This document shows, piece after piece, positions 36,749 through 44,886 of a DNA stretch of 64,000 nucleotides. The notes beneath the pieces were generated by a model. That model was given only the letters and a program-made list of their open reading frames with translations. It made no database searches and was not told the origin of the DNA. Numbering within the stretch: position 1 is the stretch's first letter; the number at the start of each line of letters is the position of its first letter. The stretch comes from Aestuariibacter sp. GS-14 (lineage in GTDB: Bacteria; Pseudomonadota; Gammaproteobacteria; Enterobacterales; Alteromonadaceae): the NCBI RefSeq assembly GCF_006494365.1, contig NZ_VHIP01000008.1, positions 62,001 to 126,000 on the forward strand, read 5' to 3'. The position numbers were made by a program, and so were the translations under genes.

Positions 36749-38035
36749 ATGGATACGTTAATGATTTTACTGGGTATCGTGGTTTTCATGCTGGTACTGC
36801 TGAGCGGCTTTCCCGTTGCATTCGGGCTGGGCTTTTTAGCTATTCTATTATTGAGTGCCTACGTGGGCCCGGACACGGCCACCGACATCGCCGTAGACAA
36901 AGCTTACTCGGCTATCGACTCTGACATTCTGGTTGCGATCCCGCTATTTATTCTGGCTGCCCAGCTTATTTCCGCTACCGGTATGGGAAAGCGGTTGTTC
37001 AGTGCCGCTGAAGTGTTTTTATGGCGGTTACGCGGCGGTTTAGGTGTTGCCACCATCGGCAGCAGCGGCGTGTTTTCTGCTATGACCGGGTCGAGCTTTG
37101 TGTCGTCATCAACTATGGGGTTGATTGCTATTCCGGAACTGCGTAAAGCAGGTTATGGAGAGACTAAAATTGCTGCTGCGATCACCGCGGGCGGCACACT
37201 GGGCAGCATGATCCCGCCCAGTATTGTAATGATTGTGTACGGTTACCTCACCGATGAATCGATTAGCAAACTGTTTATGGCGGGCGTGATCCCGGGCATG
37301 CTGCTGATTGTGCTGTATTCGCTGTTTATGGTATTCACCGGACATGCTGAACACACCTCCCCGGTTCAGAAGCCGTCGCAAAAGAAACGCCACGCCGTAA
37401 AAGAAGCCTTCTGGGGGATCATGGCCCCGGTGATCATTCTGGGCGGCATTTATCTGGGTATTTTCACCGCGTCAGAAGCGGCAGCCGTTGCCGTGGTGTA
37501 CTGCATGGTGATTGGCTTTGTGGTATATCGCACGCTTACCCTTAAATCCCTTTGGGAGCAACTTATCGCCGCCGCGGTAACGTCAGCCATAGTAACTATG
37601 ATCATTATTGGTGGGGCGATTCTGGGCCACAGCGTGATTTTCGGGCGCATGCCGCAGGAAGTGCTAAGCGCTATAATCAGCATGGATATCTCGCCCATGG
37701 CGCTACTGATTATTATTAACCTGGTGTTGTTTGTGCTGGGTATGTTTCTGGAAGTGCTGGCACTGATGTATCTGGTTATTCCATTGCTGGTACCAGTAAT
37801 TGCGCACATGGACTGGGATAACATCTGGATTGCGGTAATGCTGCTGATTAACGTGAACCTGGCGCTCATTACACCGCCTATGGGTGGCGTGCTTTATGTG
37901 GTATCGCACATTGGTAATATGCCGCTTAGCACGGTAATGAAGGGCGCGCTTATGCCTATTACCGCGCTTATCATTGTGTTAATCCTTACCCTGATCTTTC
38001 CGTCACTGGCACTGTGGTTGCCGAGCATGACGTAG
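36749..38035 (+). CDS. TRAP transporter large membrane subunit (DctM type)
   Basis: The 428-residue integral membrane protein has about 12 hydrophobic segments and DctM family motifs: a GFPVAFGLGFLAILL start, SSTMGLIAIPELRKAGY near 118-134, AAAITAGGTLGSMIPPSIVM near 141-160 and LALITPPMGGVLYVV near 370. It is the sodium-coupled translocation subunit. A strong bidirectional terminator follows at 38061, shared with the convergent thioesterase operon. Confidence 0.95.
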   Translation: MDTLMILLGIVVFMLVLLSGFPVAFGLGFLAILLLSAYVGPDTATDIAVDKAYSAIDSDILVAIPLFILAAQLISATGMGKRLFSAAEVFLWRLRGGLGVATIGSSGVFSAMTGSSFVSSSTMGLIAIPELRKAGYGETKIAAAITAGGTLGSMIPPSIVMIVYGYLTDESISKLFMAGVIPGMLLIVLYSLFMVFTGHAEHTSPVQKPSQKKRHAVKEAFWGIMAPVIILGGIYLGIFTASEAAAVAVVYCMVIGFVVYRTLTLKSLWEQLIAAAVTSAIVTMIIIGGAILGHSVIFGRMPQEVLSAIISMDISPMALLIIINLVLFVLGMFLEVLALMYLVIPLLVPVIAHMDWDNIWIAVMLLINVNLALITPPMGGVLYVVSHIGNMPLSTVMKGALMPITALIIVLILTLIFPSLALWLPSMT

Positions 38036-38060
38036 CCACATCGATTATTCACAAAGTACA

Positions 38061-38097
38061 AAAAAGCCGGGGGATGTTGTTACATCCCCCGGCTTTT
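38061..38097. terminator. Bidirectional Rho-independent terminator
   Basis: AAAAGCCGGGGGATGT pairs fully with ACATCCCCCGGCTTTT around a 4-base loop. A-runs and T-runs on both sides serve the TRAP operon (plus) and the thioesterase operon (minus). Confidence 0.95.
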
Positions 38098-38129
38098 GTT
38101 TTTCTAATTACTCTACGACCTAAGCTCGG

Positions 38130-38576
38130 TTACTTATTTGCCGGTATCGGATCCTGACTACGGTAGCGAAACGTCCCTTCGCCAAAAGCCAACAAGTTAC
38201 CTTGAGCGTCTTTCACTTCACCTGACGCGCTGTAAATGCGTCGGCCCTGTGCTCTTACTTTACCGCTAGCCGTGATCAGCCCTTCGCAGCACTGGCCGGT
38301 AAAGGTAGTCGTAAGTGACAAGGTGACCGAGCGGCGAATCACCTGCTCGTCCGGAAAGTAAATCCCGGACTGCGCGCACACAATATCGAGTAAGCCCGAC
38401 AGCACACCACCGTGTAACACGCCGGCTAAGTTCAGGTGTTTGGGCTCAATTTGCAGGGTAACGGTAGAAAACCCTTTGCCCCAATCGCGATGCTGATAAT
38501 TCAGCATCGCATGATAGCCGGTTTGCATAAGTTCGTAGGCCATGTCTGGCAGCTTTACTCCAGCGCTGCCTGTCAT
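38130..38576 (-). CDS. PaaI-type acyl-CoA thioesterase
   Basis: The 148-residue protein is a hotdog-fold thioesterase. LNLAGVLHGGVLSGLLDIVC carries the HGG motif and the catalytic acidic residue of the PaaI group, and QGRRIYSASGEVKDAQGNLL is the second strand pair. It hydrolyses acyl-CoA esters, perhaps to free trapped CoA. The ATG at 38576 overlaps the aldehyde dehydrogenase stop as ATGA, so translation is coupled. An upstream TTG four codons earlier is less likely. It is the last gene of the minus-strand operon. The levulinate operon also encodes a thioesterase (LvaF), by recollection. Confidence 0.85.
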   Translation of the reverse strand: MTGSAGVKLPDMAYELMQTGYHAMLNYQHRDWGKGFSTVTLQIEPKHLNLAGVLHGGVLSGLLDIVCAQSGIYFPDEQVIRRSVTLSLTTTFTGQCCEGLITASGKVRAQGRRIYSASGEVKDAQGNLLAFGEGTFRYRSQDPIPANK

Positions 38577-40012
38577 GACTTGTACCAACCCAGTACCGAT
38601 TTAATCTCCAGGAAGTCCTGCAAGCCGTGCTCGCCCCATTCCCGGCCATTACCCGACTGTTTGTAGCCGCCAAACGGGGCGTGTAAATCGGGCTGGGCGC
38701 CATTCAAATGCACCATACCGGTACGCATCTGACTGGCGACACGACGTACTCTGTCTGTATCGGCACCCGACACATAACCGCTCAGGCCATAAGGACTGTC
38801 GTTGGCTATGGCTACCGCGTCAGAATCATCCCGGTAACCAATGATCACCAAAACCGGTCCAAAGATTTCTTCTCTGGCAATGGTCATGTCGTTGGTTACA
38901 TCGGTGAATATCGTCGGTTTTACGTAGAAGCCCTGGATCAGGCCCTCCGGTTTACCGGTGCCACCACATAACAAGGTTGCGCCTTCTTCAATGCCTTGGG
39001 CAATCATGGCCTGAATCTTTTCAAACTGACGTTGATGTGCCACTGGTCCAATGCCGGTTTTGTCGTTAGTCGGGTCGCCTACTGCATGTTGCGACGCTTC
39101 GCCCACGGCCTTAGCAATGGCAACAACTTCGGCCATTTTGCTATTGGGTACCAGCATACGCGTTGGGGCCGTGCAGGTTTGCCCGGAATTGGCGAACACC
39201 GCTTTAATGCCGTTAGTCACCGCTTTGGTCATGTCGGCGTCATCCAAAATAATGTTGGCAGATTTACCGCCAAGCTCCAGCGCAACGCGCTTCACAGTAT
39301 CAGCGGCGGCTTTACTGACTTCAGCGCCGGCCTGAGTAGAGCCGGTAAAAGAAATCATGTCGATATCGGGGTGGCGACTCATGTAGTCACCAATTTTGGA
39401 GCCTGAGCCTTGCACCAGATTAAATACACCAGCGGGCACACCCGCCTCGTGCAGTACCTCTGCCAGAATAGCCGCACTCAGGCTGGCATCCTGACTGGGT
39501 TTAAGCACAATGGTACAACCCGCAGCCAATGCCGGTGCGACTTTGCACACCACCTGATTCATTGGCCAGTTCCAGGGGGTAATTAAACCCACCACGCCAA
39601 TGGGCTCTTTGCGGATTTCGGTTGTGCCCTGCTGATGACTAAACTCGAAGGACTTCAGTATTTCCAGCGTGGCAGAGAAATGCCCGATGCCCATCGCCGC
39701 CTGAGCACTTTGGCTCAGCGACACGGGCGCGCCCATTTCCAGCGTAATCGCCTGCACAATATCGGCGTAGCGTTTTTTATAGCAGTTAATAATGCGTTCC
39801 AGCAACGCAATGCGGTCTTCAACCGGGCTAACCGACCAGGACGGAAACGCCGCTTTTGCCGCTGCAATGGCGGCATCAACATCGGCACTTTCACCCATTG
39901 CCACTTCGCCGCTAACAGCTTCTGTGGCAGGGTTAATCAGCTTTCGCGTATGCGAGGTGCTGGGCTTTACCCATTCCCCGTTAATGTAAAATTCAGTGGT
40001 GTTCGCTTGCAT
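38573..40012 (-). CDS. Aldehyde dehydrogenase family protein
   Basis: The 479-residue protein is a NAD(P)-dependent aldehyde dehydrogenase. Asn148 in TPWNWP, Glu246 in LELGGKSA and the nucleophile Cys280 in NSGQTCTAPTR are all in place. The length is normal. It would oxidise an aldehyde to a carboxylate, which the acyl-CoA ligase encoded 17 bases upstream could then activate. With the alcohol dehydrogenase at 4580 it could form an alcohol-aldehyde-acid route. The substrate is unknown. Confidence 0.92.
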   Translation of the reverse strand: MQANTTEFYINGEWVKPSTSHTRKLINPATEAVSGEVAMGESADVDAAIAAAKAAFPSWSVSPVEDRIALLERIINCYKKRYADIVQAITLEMGAPVSLSQSAQAAMGIGHFSATLEILKSFEFSHQQGTTEIRKEPIGVVGLITPWNWPMNQVVCKVAPALAAGCTIVLKPSQDASLSAAILAEVLHEAGVPAGVFNLVQGSGSKIGDYMSRHPDIDMISFTGSTQAGAEVSKAAADTVKRVALELGGKSANIILDDADMTKAVTNGIKAVFANSGQTCTAPTRMLVPNSKMAEVVAIAKAVGEASQHAVGDPTNDKTGIGPVAHQRQFEKIQAMIAQGIEEGATLLCGGTGKPEGLIQGFYVKPTIFTDVTNDMTIAREEIFGPVLVIIGYRDDSDAVAIANDSPYGLSGYVSGADTDRVRRVASQMRTGMVHLNGAQPDLHAPFGGYKQSGNGREWGEHGLQDFLEIKSVLGWYKS

Positions 40013-40029
40013 TGTGATTCCTGATTGGC

Positions 40030-41961
40030 TTAATTCACGACAGGTGAAACGGCGGACTGCGATTGCGGGCTGCGCAGATCAGACAATACGCTATCATCTG
40101 GTTCGTCTGCATACAAAGCCGCGACGTCGTTGGCGCGCAATACCTGTACTTTTCGTTGATTAATAGAGCGTTTATCTGACATCTCACCGGTATCCATGCT
40201 GGGCGGCGTTGTCAGAATACGGGCGCGCTCAATGCGGGTGGACGCGCCGCTGTGTTGTATATTGTGTTCATATAGCGACTGGCGAATTCGAGCGATCACG
40301 CGAGGGTGCGCTGCCAGTTCTTCGGAGGTCGCATCCGGCATGCCAAATACCCGTTTCACGACATCTTCGTTTAGCCAAATCAACAGCCCCAAATAGGGTT
40401 TGTCCTGACCAGTGATCACCACATCAAACACCAGTGGGGCTAACACGCTTTGTAAATCGATGCGCAGCATGCTGGTATGTACCCAGGTGCCGTTAAGCAG
40501 TTTGAAGTCTTCACTTACCCTGCCGGCAAACTGCAACCCTTTTTCCGGCTGTTCAGGATCGAGCCAGCGCACTGCGTCTCCGGTGTGAAAGAAGCCTTCG
40601 CTGTCGAACACCTGTTTGTTCAGGGCATCGGCCTGATAATACCCGGGTGTAATTTGTGGGCCTTTTACGCACAGTTCGTATTTGTCGTCTTTGGGCATTA
40701 ACTTCAACTTCGTGCCGGGGATAGGTAAACCAATGCTGCCCATTTTGGTGGTCGGCCAGTGCACAATCGTAGTTACCGCGGCACTCTCGGTTGCGCCCAG
40801 TGCGGTGATCATACTGATGCGTTTGCCGGTTTCGCGGATAGCCAGTTGCTGGAAGTGATCAAAGGTTTCCTGTGGCATATCCGAGCCGCCGTAGCTGCAC
40901 CAGTCCATATGGCGGAAAAACGCTTCCCGCAGAGCATCGTCGCGCTCCATCGCATCCACCAATAAAGCATATACAGCCGGCACGGTGGTGTAACAATTCA
41001 GCGGTACGGTTTTAATGTTGTTGAGGGTTTTCTCGAACATACCCGGAAGTGGCTTACCATCGTCGATATACAGCGTACCACCGCTTTTGATTACCCGATG
41101 TACATTCTGATTCCCGCCGTAAGTGTGGTGCCAGGGCATCCAGTCGAGCAGGATCGGCGGGTTATTTTCCTCATCAACGTCTATCACGGTAAGCAGTGAT
41201 GCCTGTGTGAAGCACAGATTCGTATGGGTATTCACTACGCCTTTGGGTTCGCCGGTTGAACCCGAGGTAAACAGGATTTTCGCGATATCGTCGCCTTGTA
41301 TAGCCTGAATGGCGTCGGTGACCTGAGACGTCACAGCCGTTCTGACCGCATCGGCAAACGCAATCGCATTGATACCCGCAGGCACTTCACCTTCGGCGTA
41401 CAGCACCACACAATGTTCCAAAGGCAATGCTTTTAGCGCCCTGCCGTATTGACTGATGTTTTGTACAAATATGACCTGGGGCTCAAGCTTGGCAAAAATC
41501 GCTTTCAGCTTATTGAAGTCTTTCGACAACAGCGAATAATTAGGCGAGATAGGCGCAATGGGACAGCGCGCTTTCATACCAGCAAGGTTTACCGCGGCAT
41601 GTTCCAATGTGTTGTGCGACAAGATCATCACGTTGGCTTGAGGCTGGGTATTATCCAGAAACCATTGAGCCAGCGCGTCAGTTTGCTTGTCGATGGCTTC
41701 GTAGGTGACGAAAGTCCAGTCTGTTTCTTTTTGGCGAGCTGCACGGCTTGCTTGCTCGCCAAATCGATCAGCCCGCTTTTCCGCCATAAAATGGCGCTGT
41801 GGGTACTTGGCAACCGTGCGCTGTAGCATCTCAATCACATTGTGATAACTGCGCTGCGGTTCGCGATCGCAATCCACCAGCAGTGAACCATCGTCGCACC
41901 GCTGCACATTCACACTGGGCGCTGCCCATAGGTTTTCTTTGAAAGGCGGTAAATCAGTCAT
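40030..41961 (-). CDS. Acyl-CoA ligase, feruloyl-CoA synthase-like
   Basis: The 643-residue protein is an AMP-forming ligase. The phosphate loop LFTSGSTGEPKGVV is near 225-240, the GALGATES-type motif is near 375, and the C-terminus has HTGDAVRWLDPE. The tail STRIERARILTTPPSMDTGE with SDKRSINQRKVQVLRAND is the characteristic C-terminal motif of feruloyl-CoA synthases, where a Lys-containing A10 motif is replaced by INQR. It probably forms the CoA ester that enters the pathway. The ATG at 41961 overlaps the surE-like gene by 8 bases; the frame opens further upstream but inside that gene. Feruloyl-type enzymes act on aryl-propenoic acids, but the group also covers other carboxylates. Confidence 0.88.
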   Translation of the reverse strand: MTDLPPFKENLWAAPSVNVQRCDDGSLLVDCDREPQRSYHNVIEMLQRTVAKYPQRHFMAEKRADRFGEQASRAARQKETDWTFVTYEAIDKQTDALAQWFLDNTQPQANVMILSHNTLEHAAVNLAGMKARCPIAPISPNYSLLSKDFNKLKAIFAKLEPQVIFVQNISQYGRALKALPLEHCVVLYAEGEVPAGINAIAFADAVRTAVTSQVTDAIQAIQGDDIAKILFTSGSTGEPKGVVNTHTNLCFTQASLLTVIDVDEENNPPILLDWMPWHHTYGGNQNVHRVIKSGGTLYIDDGKPLPGMFEKTLNNIKTVPLNCYTTVPAVYALLVDAMERDDALREAFFRHMDWCSYGGSDMPQETFDHFQQLAIRETGKRISMITALGATESAAVTTIVHWPTTKMGSIGLPIPGTKLKLMPKDDKYELCVKGPQITPGYYQADALNKQVFDSEGFFHTGDAVRWLDPEQPEKGLQFAGRVSEDFKLLNGTWVHTSMLRIDLQSVLAPLVFDVVITGQDKPYLGLLIWLNEDVVKRVFGMPDATSEELAAHPRVIARIRQSLYEHNIQHSGASTRIERARILTTPPSMDTGEMSDKRSINQRKVQVLRANDVAALYADEPDDSVLSDLRSPQSQSAVSPVVN

Positions 41962-42751
41962 AGGGCGTCTCTGTATTCTTGGTATTAAATGCTGGTACAA
42001 CGCGGGTGCCAGCCGGGTAGGGATTTGGTTGATTCAGGCAATGCACGGCAATGTGGTGTTTGCGCAGTGTGCCAATGTCAGACGTTTCAGCTGTGATAGG
42101 CCGATAATCGTGTTCAAACTCAAGCCAGTAATAAGCTCGGTTTCGCGGGTCGCGACGACAATCAGTAGCCACCCGCTTTATGCTGCCTTCGCTGCCCTCG
42201 CACCAACTCACAACTTGCACTTGCTGAGGGGGAATTGCCGGAAAGTTAATGTTCACACACGGGGCTTTTTGCCACTTTACGGCCAGTAGTTCACGGATAA
42301 TGCTCGCCGCATAGGTTTTTGCGGTGCTCCAGTAGATCTGGTCGGCGCGTTTAAAGGCCTGACTCAGTCCAATTGCCGGCACGCCAAATTGTGCAGCCAC
42401 TTTGGCAGCGCCAAGAGTACCTGAAAACCCCACGGCATCGCCCACGTTAGCGCCGCGATTGATGCCGCTTAACACCACGTCCACCGGGCCCGGCAGTAAG
42501 CTGTATAGTCCCAGTAATACGCAATCAGCGGGGGTGCCGTTTACACTAAACCGGCGATCACCATGATCGGTAACACGCAGCGGTGTGTGCAACGACAACG
42601 ACTGGGCCTGCCCGGAGCAATCCTGATTGGGGGCGACCACATACACTTCGCTTGCCAGTTCACCGGCTAATATCTGTAAATGCGTGATGCCCTCGGCATC
42701 AATGCCATCGTCATTAGTGATCAGAATGCGTTGTAAAAGCGGCTGGCTCAT
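41954..42751 (-). CDS. SurE-like 5'/3'-nucleotidase or phosphatase
   Basis: The 265-residue protein has the SurE fold: the metal-binding ILITNDDGIDAEGI near 9-22, VVAPNQDCSGQAQSLSL near 38-54 and VLSGINRGANVGDAVGFSGT near 92-111. SurE is normally a stationary-phase nucleotidase encoded next to pcm, nlpD and rpoS. Here it sits inside a catabolic operon, overlapping both neighbours (ATGA upstream, 8 bases downstream). A role against a phosphorylated pathway intermediate, such as a 4-phosphoacyl-CoA, is a possibility raised by the kinase at 44887. It may also be a second, unrelated SurE. Confidence 0.9.
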   Translation of the reverse strand: MSQPLLQRILITNDDGIDAEGITHLQILAGELASEVYVVAPNQDCSGQAQSLSLHTPLRVTDHGDRRFSVNGTPADCVLLGLYSLLPGPVDVVLSGINRGANVGDAVGFSGTLGAAKVAAQFGVPAIGLSQAFKRADQIYWSTAKTYAASIIRELLAVKWQKAPCVNINFPAIPPQQVQVVSWCEGSEGSIKRVATDCRRDPRNRAYYWLEFEHDYRPITAETSDIGTLRKHHIAVHCLNQPNPYPAGTRVVPAFNTKNTETPYD

Positions 42752-43539
42752 ACTTTCATGCCCGGCAAATTCAGCGAGGCGGTGTTGCCGCCATCCACGG
42801 GTAACGCTTGCCCGGTAATGTAGCTGGCATCGCTACTGGCCAGAAAGGCAATCGCCGCAGCAACTTCCGCAGGCTGCCCCGCGCGTTTTAATTCACAGCG
42901 TTCGCCAAGCCGATGTTCTATGCCTTTTTCTCTGGCTAACTCAAAGAAGGGGCTGGTCATGCCGGTTTCAATTAAACCCGGACACACGGCATTAACGCGA
43001 ATGCCTTTGCTGGCTAAATCGCAGGCGGCGGTTTGGGTAAAATTAATAACGGCCGCTTTCGAGGCACTGTAAGCATTGCCACCCGCCCCAGAGCGGATCC
43101 CGGCAACCGAAGCAGTATTCACAATCGCTCCGCCCTCGGCCTGACCGGCCATAATGGCAGCCACCAGCGAGGTAAGTTTAACGCAGCCATACACGTTGAC
43201 TGCCATCACGCGCTGCCATTCCGCAATATCCTGTTCATCGGCAAGCTTTCGGCTGCTGACCACACCCGCGTTATTGCACAGCACATCAAAGCGGCCAAAT
43301 GTGGTATGCGCTTCGTTGATCGCCTGAGTCAACTGGGCTTCGTCGGCAATATCCACCACGCTCGCGAGAACTTTGGTTTTGTGGCTTAACCCCTGGGCAA
43401 CGGTTTTTAAATTTTCCTCGTTGCGATCCAGTAACACCAGCCCGGCTACCTCTTCTTCTGCCAGGCGCAACGCCGTGGCAGCGCCAATGCCGCTGGCCGC
43501 TCCGGAGATCACAGCCACCTTGTTGGTAAATCTTCCCAT
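42748..43539 (-). CDS. Short-chain dehydrogenase/reductase
   Basis: The 263-residue protein is a classical SDR. The nucleotide motif SGAASGIG is at 12-19, NNAGV follows near 87, the catalytic YSASKAA is near 155 and the CPGLIETGM segment is near 185. The start at 43539 follows GGAG at good spacing. The frame opens 7 codons further upstream without a ribosome site. It is the first gene of the operon (SDR, surE-like, ligase, aldehyde dehydrogenase, thioesterase), all with overlapping or near-touching ends. Inferred operator sites E and E2 lie in the divergent promoter. It likely oxidises a hydroxy group of the substrate. Confidence 0.9.
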   Translation of the reverse strand: MGRFTNKVAVISGAASGIGAATALRLAEEEVAGLVLLDRNEENLKTVAQGLSHKTKVLASVVDIADEAQLTQAINEAHTTFGRFDVLCNNAGVVSSRKLADEQDIAEWQRVMAVNVYGCVKLTSLVAAIMAGQAEGGAIVNTASVAGIRSGAGGNAYSASKAAVINFTQTAACDLASKGIRVNAVCPGLIETGMTSPFFELAREKGIEHRLGERCELKRAGQPAEVAAAIAFLASSDASYITGQALPVDGGNTASLNLPGMKV

Positions 43540-43586
43540 GGCACATCGCTCCGTTCTCAATATTTAAAATTTTGAAAAATGCATGA

Positions 43587-43601
43587 TTGCACAATGTAAA
43601 T
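43587..43601. promoter_or_regulatory. Inferred operator site E2 (degenerate)
   Basis: TTGCACAATGTAAAT matches site D at 11 of 15 positions. It lies next to site E in the divergent promoter between the two operons. Alone it would not be convincing; as a second site of a pair it mirrors the A/B arrangement. Confidence 0.3.
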
Positions 43602-43611
43602 GATTTGTTTA

Positions 43612-43626
43612 TTCTGCTATACGAAA
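43612..43626. promoter_or_regulatory. Inferred operator site E
   Basis: TTCTGCTATACGAAA shares the centre and right half with site C. The bases that follow, CTGAATACCGCAAG, nearly repeat those following site C (CTGTATACTGCAA). The site is 24 bases before the MaoC-like start at 43650. Confidence 0.45.
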
Positions 43627-43649
43627 CTGAATACCGCAAGAAAAAATAG

Positions 43650-44102
43650 ATGATGAATTTTGAATCTGTCGACGCACTCGATAAACACGTAGGAAAGGCA
43701 CTGGGTGTTAGCCCCTGGTTTAGCCTTAGTCAGCAACAGGTGAATGTCTTTGCCGATACCACACTGGACTTTCAGGGCATTCACCTGAATGCAGGCGCAG
43801 CCAGAGCCTCTGGCTTTGATGCCCCTATTGCCCACGGCTACTTACTGTTGGCGCTTCTACCGCACCTTGCTCAACAGGTGTATTCGATAGATGGCATGAC
43901 CAGCAAAATCAATTACGGTCTCGACCGCTGCCGCTTTATTACACCCGTACCAGCGAATGCCGATATTCGCGCGTCATTTACCCTTGTTGAGGTTTTGCAC
44001 AAACCCAAAGGTATCCAAATAACCGTAGATGCCGAGTTGCAAATACGGGATCACGATAAGCCCGCTGTGGTTGCCCGCACACTGGCGTTGTTAATTCCAT
44101 AA
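43650..44102 (+). CDS. MaoC/NodN-like hotdog hydratase
   Basis: The 150-residue protein has the MaoC-like hotdog dehydratase motif: Asp40, Gln42 and His45 in FADTTLDFQGIHL, followed by FDAPIAHGYLLLALLP, the usual helix start. Such proteins hydrate 2-enoyl-CoA to 3-hydroxyacyl-CoA, though the NodN branch is poorly characterised. It starts the plus-strand operon with an SDR and a kinase. No strong ribosome site is visible, and the start lies close to operator E. It likely supplies the hydration step, alongside the crotonase domain at 2193. Confidence 0.85.
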   Translation: MMNFESVDALDKHVGKALGVSPWFSLSQQQVNVFADTTLDFQGIHLNAGAARASGFDAPIAHGYLLLALLPHLAQQVYSIDGMTSKINYGLDRCRFITPVPANADIRASFTLVEVLHKPKGIQITVDAELQIRDHDKPAVVARTLALLIP

Positions 44103-44112
44103 GGAGGCTGTT

Positions 44113-44877
44113 ATGCAAGATTTGTTTTCTCTGAAAGATAAGGTGGCGCTGATCACCGGTTCGACTAAAGGTATTGGTCTGAGTATTGCCGAAACCTATG
44201 CCGCTGCCGGTGCTAAGGTTGTAATTTCCAGCCGTAAGGCGGAAGTCTGCGAAGCTGTGGCTAACGAGCTACGCGAAAAAGGTTTTGAGGCGATTGCCAA
44301 GCCTTGTCATATTGGCGACAAAGCGCAGTTGCAGGATCTGGTAGATACCACCCGTGCCACCTGGGGAAAGATTGATGTGCTGGTATGTAATGCTGCAACC
44401 AATCCCGTATACGGGCCGCTGTCAGAACTAACTGACGAAGCCTGGGACAAAATCATGGATACCAATGTAAAAAGCACCTTCTGGCTGTGCAACATGGTTT
44501 TACCCGGCATGGCTGAAGCCGGCGGCGGTTCGGTGATTTTACTGTCGAGTATCGCAGCCATTAAAGGCAACGACAAAATCGGCTGCTACGGTATGTCAAA
44601 AGCGGCCGAAGCCGCCCTTACCCGCAACCTGGCTGTTGAGTGGGGACCAAAAGGTATTCGAGTTAACGCCATTGCACCAGGCGTGGTAGTCACTGAATTT
44701 GCCAAAGCGCTGGTAGACGACCCAAAACGCAAGGCCATTGTAGAAAACCAAACGCCACTTCGCCGGCTCGGTCAACCTATCGACATCGCGGGCGTCGCGC
44801 AGTTTTTGGCTACAGACGCCTCGGCCTACATGACGGGCCAGTATTTAGTCGCCGATGGCGGCACGACTATTTGTTAA
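44113..44877 (+). CDS. Short-chain dehydrogenase/reductase (FabG-like)
   Basis: The 254-residue SDR shows TGSTKGIG at 15-22, CNAAT near 93, the catalytic YGMSKAA near 157 and APGVVVTEFAK near 189. AAGGAGG lies 5 bases before the ATG. It lies between the hydratase and the APH-fold kinase. The levulinate operon likewise contains an SDR (LvaD) beside its kinase. It may oxidise or reduce a 3-hydroxy/3-keto or 4-hydroxy/4-keto position. The substrate is inferred from context. Confidence 0.9.
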   Translation: MQDLFSLKDKVALITGSTKGIGLSIAETYAAAGAKVVISSRKAEVCEAVANELREKGFEAIAKPCHIGDKAQLQDLVDTTRATWGKIDVLVCNAATNPVYGPLSELTDEAWDKIMDTNVKSTFWLCNMVLPGMAEAGGGSVILLSSIAAIKGNDKIGCYGMSKAAEAALTRNLAVEWGPKGIRVNAIAPGVVVTEFAKALVDDPKRKAIVENQTPLRRLGQPIDIAGVAQFLATDASAYMTGQYLVADGGTTIC

Positions 44878-44886
44878 GGAGGCATT

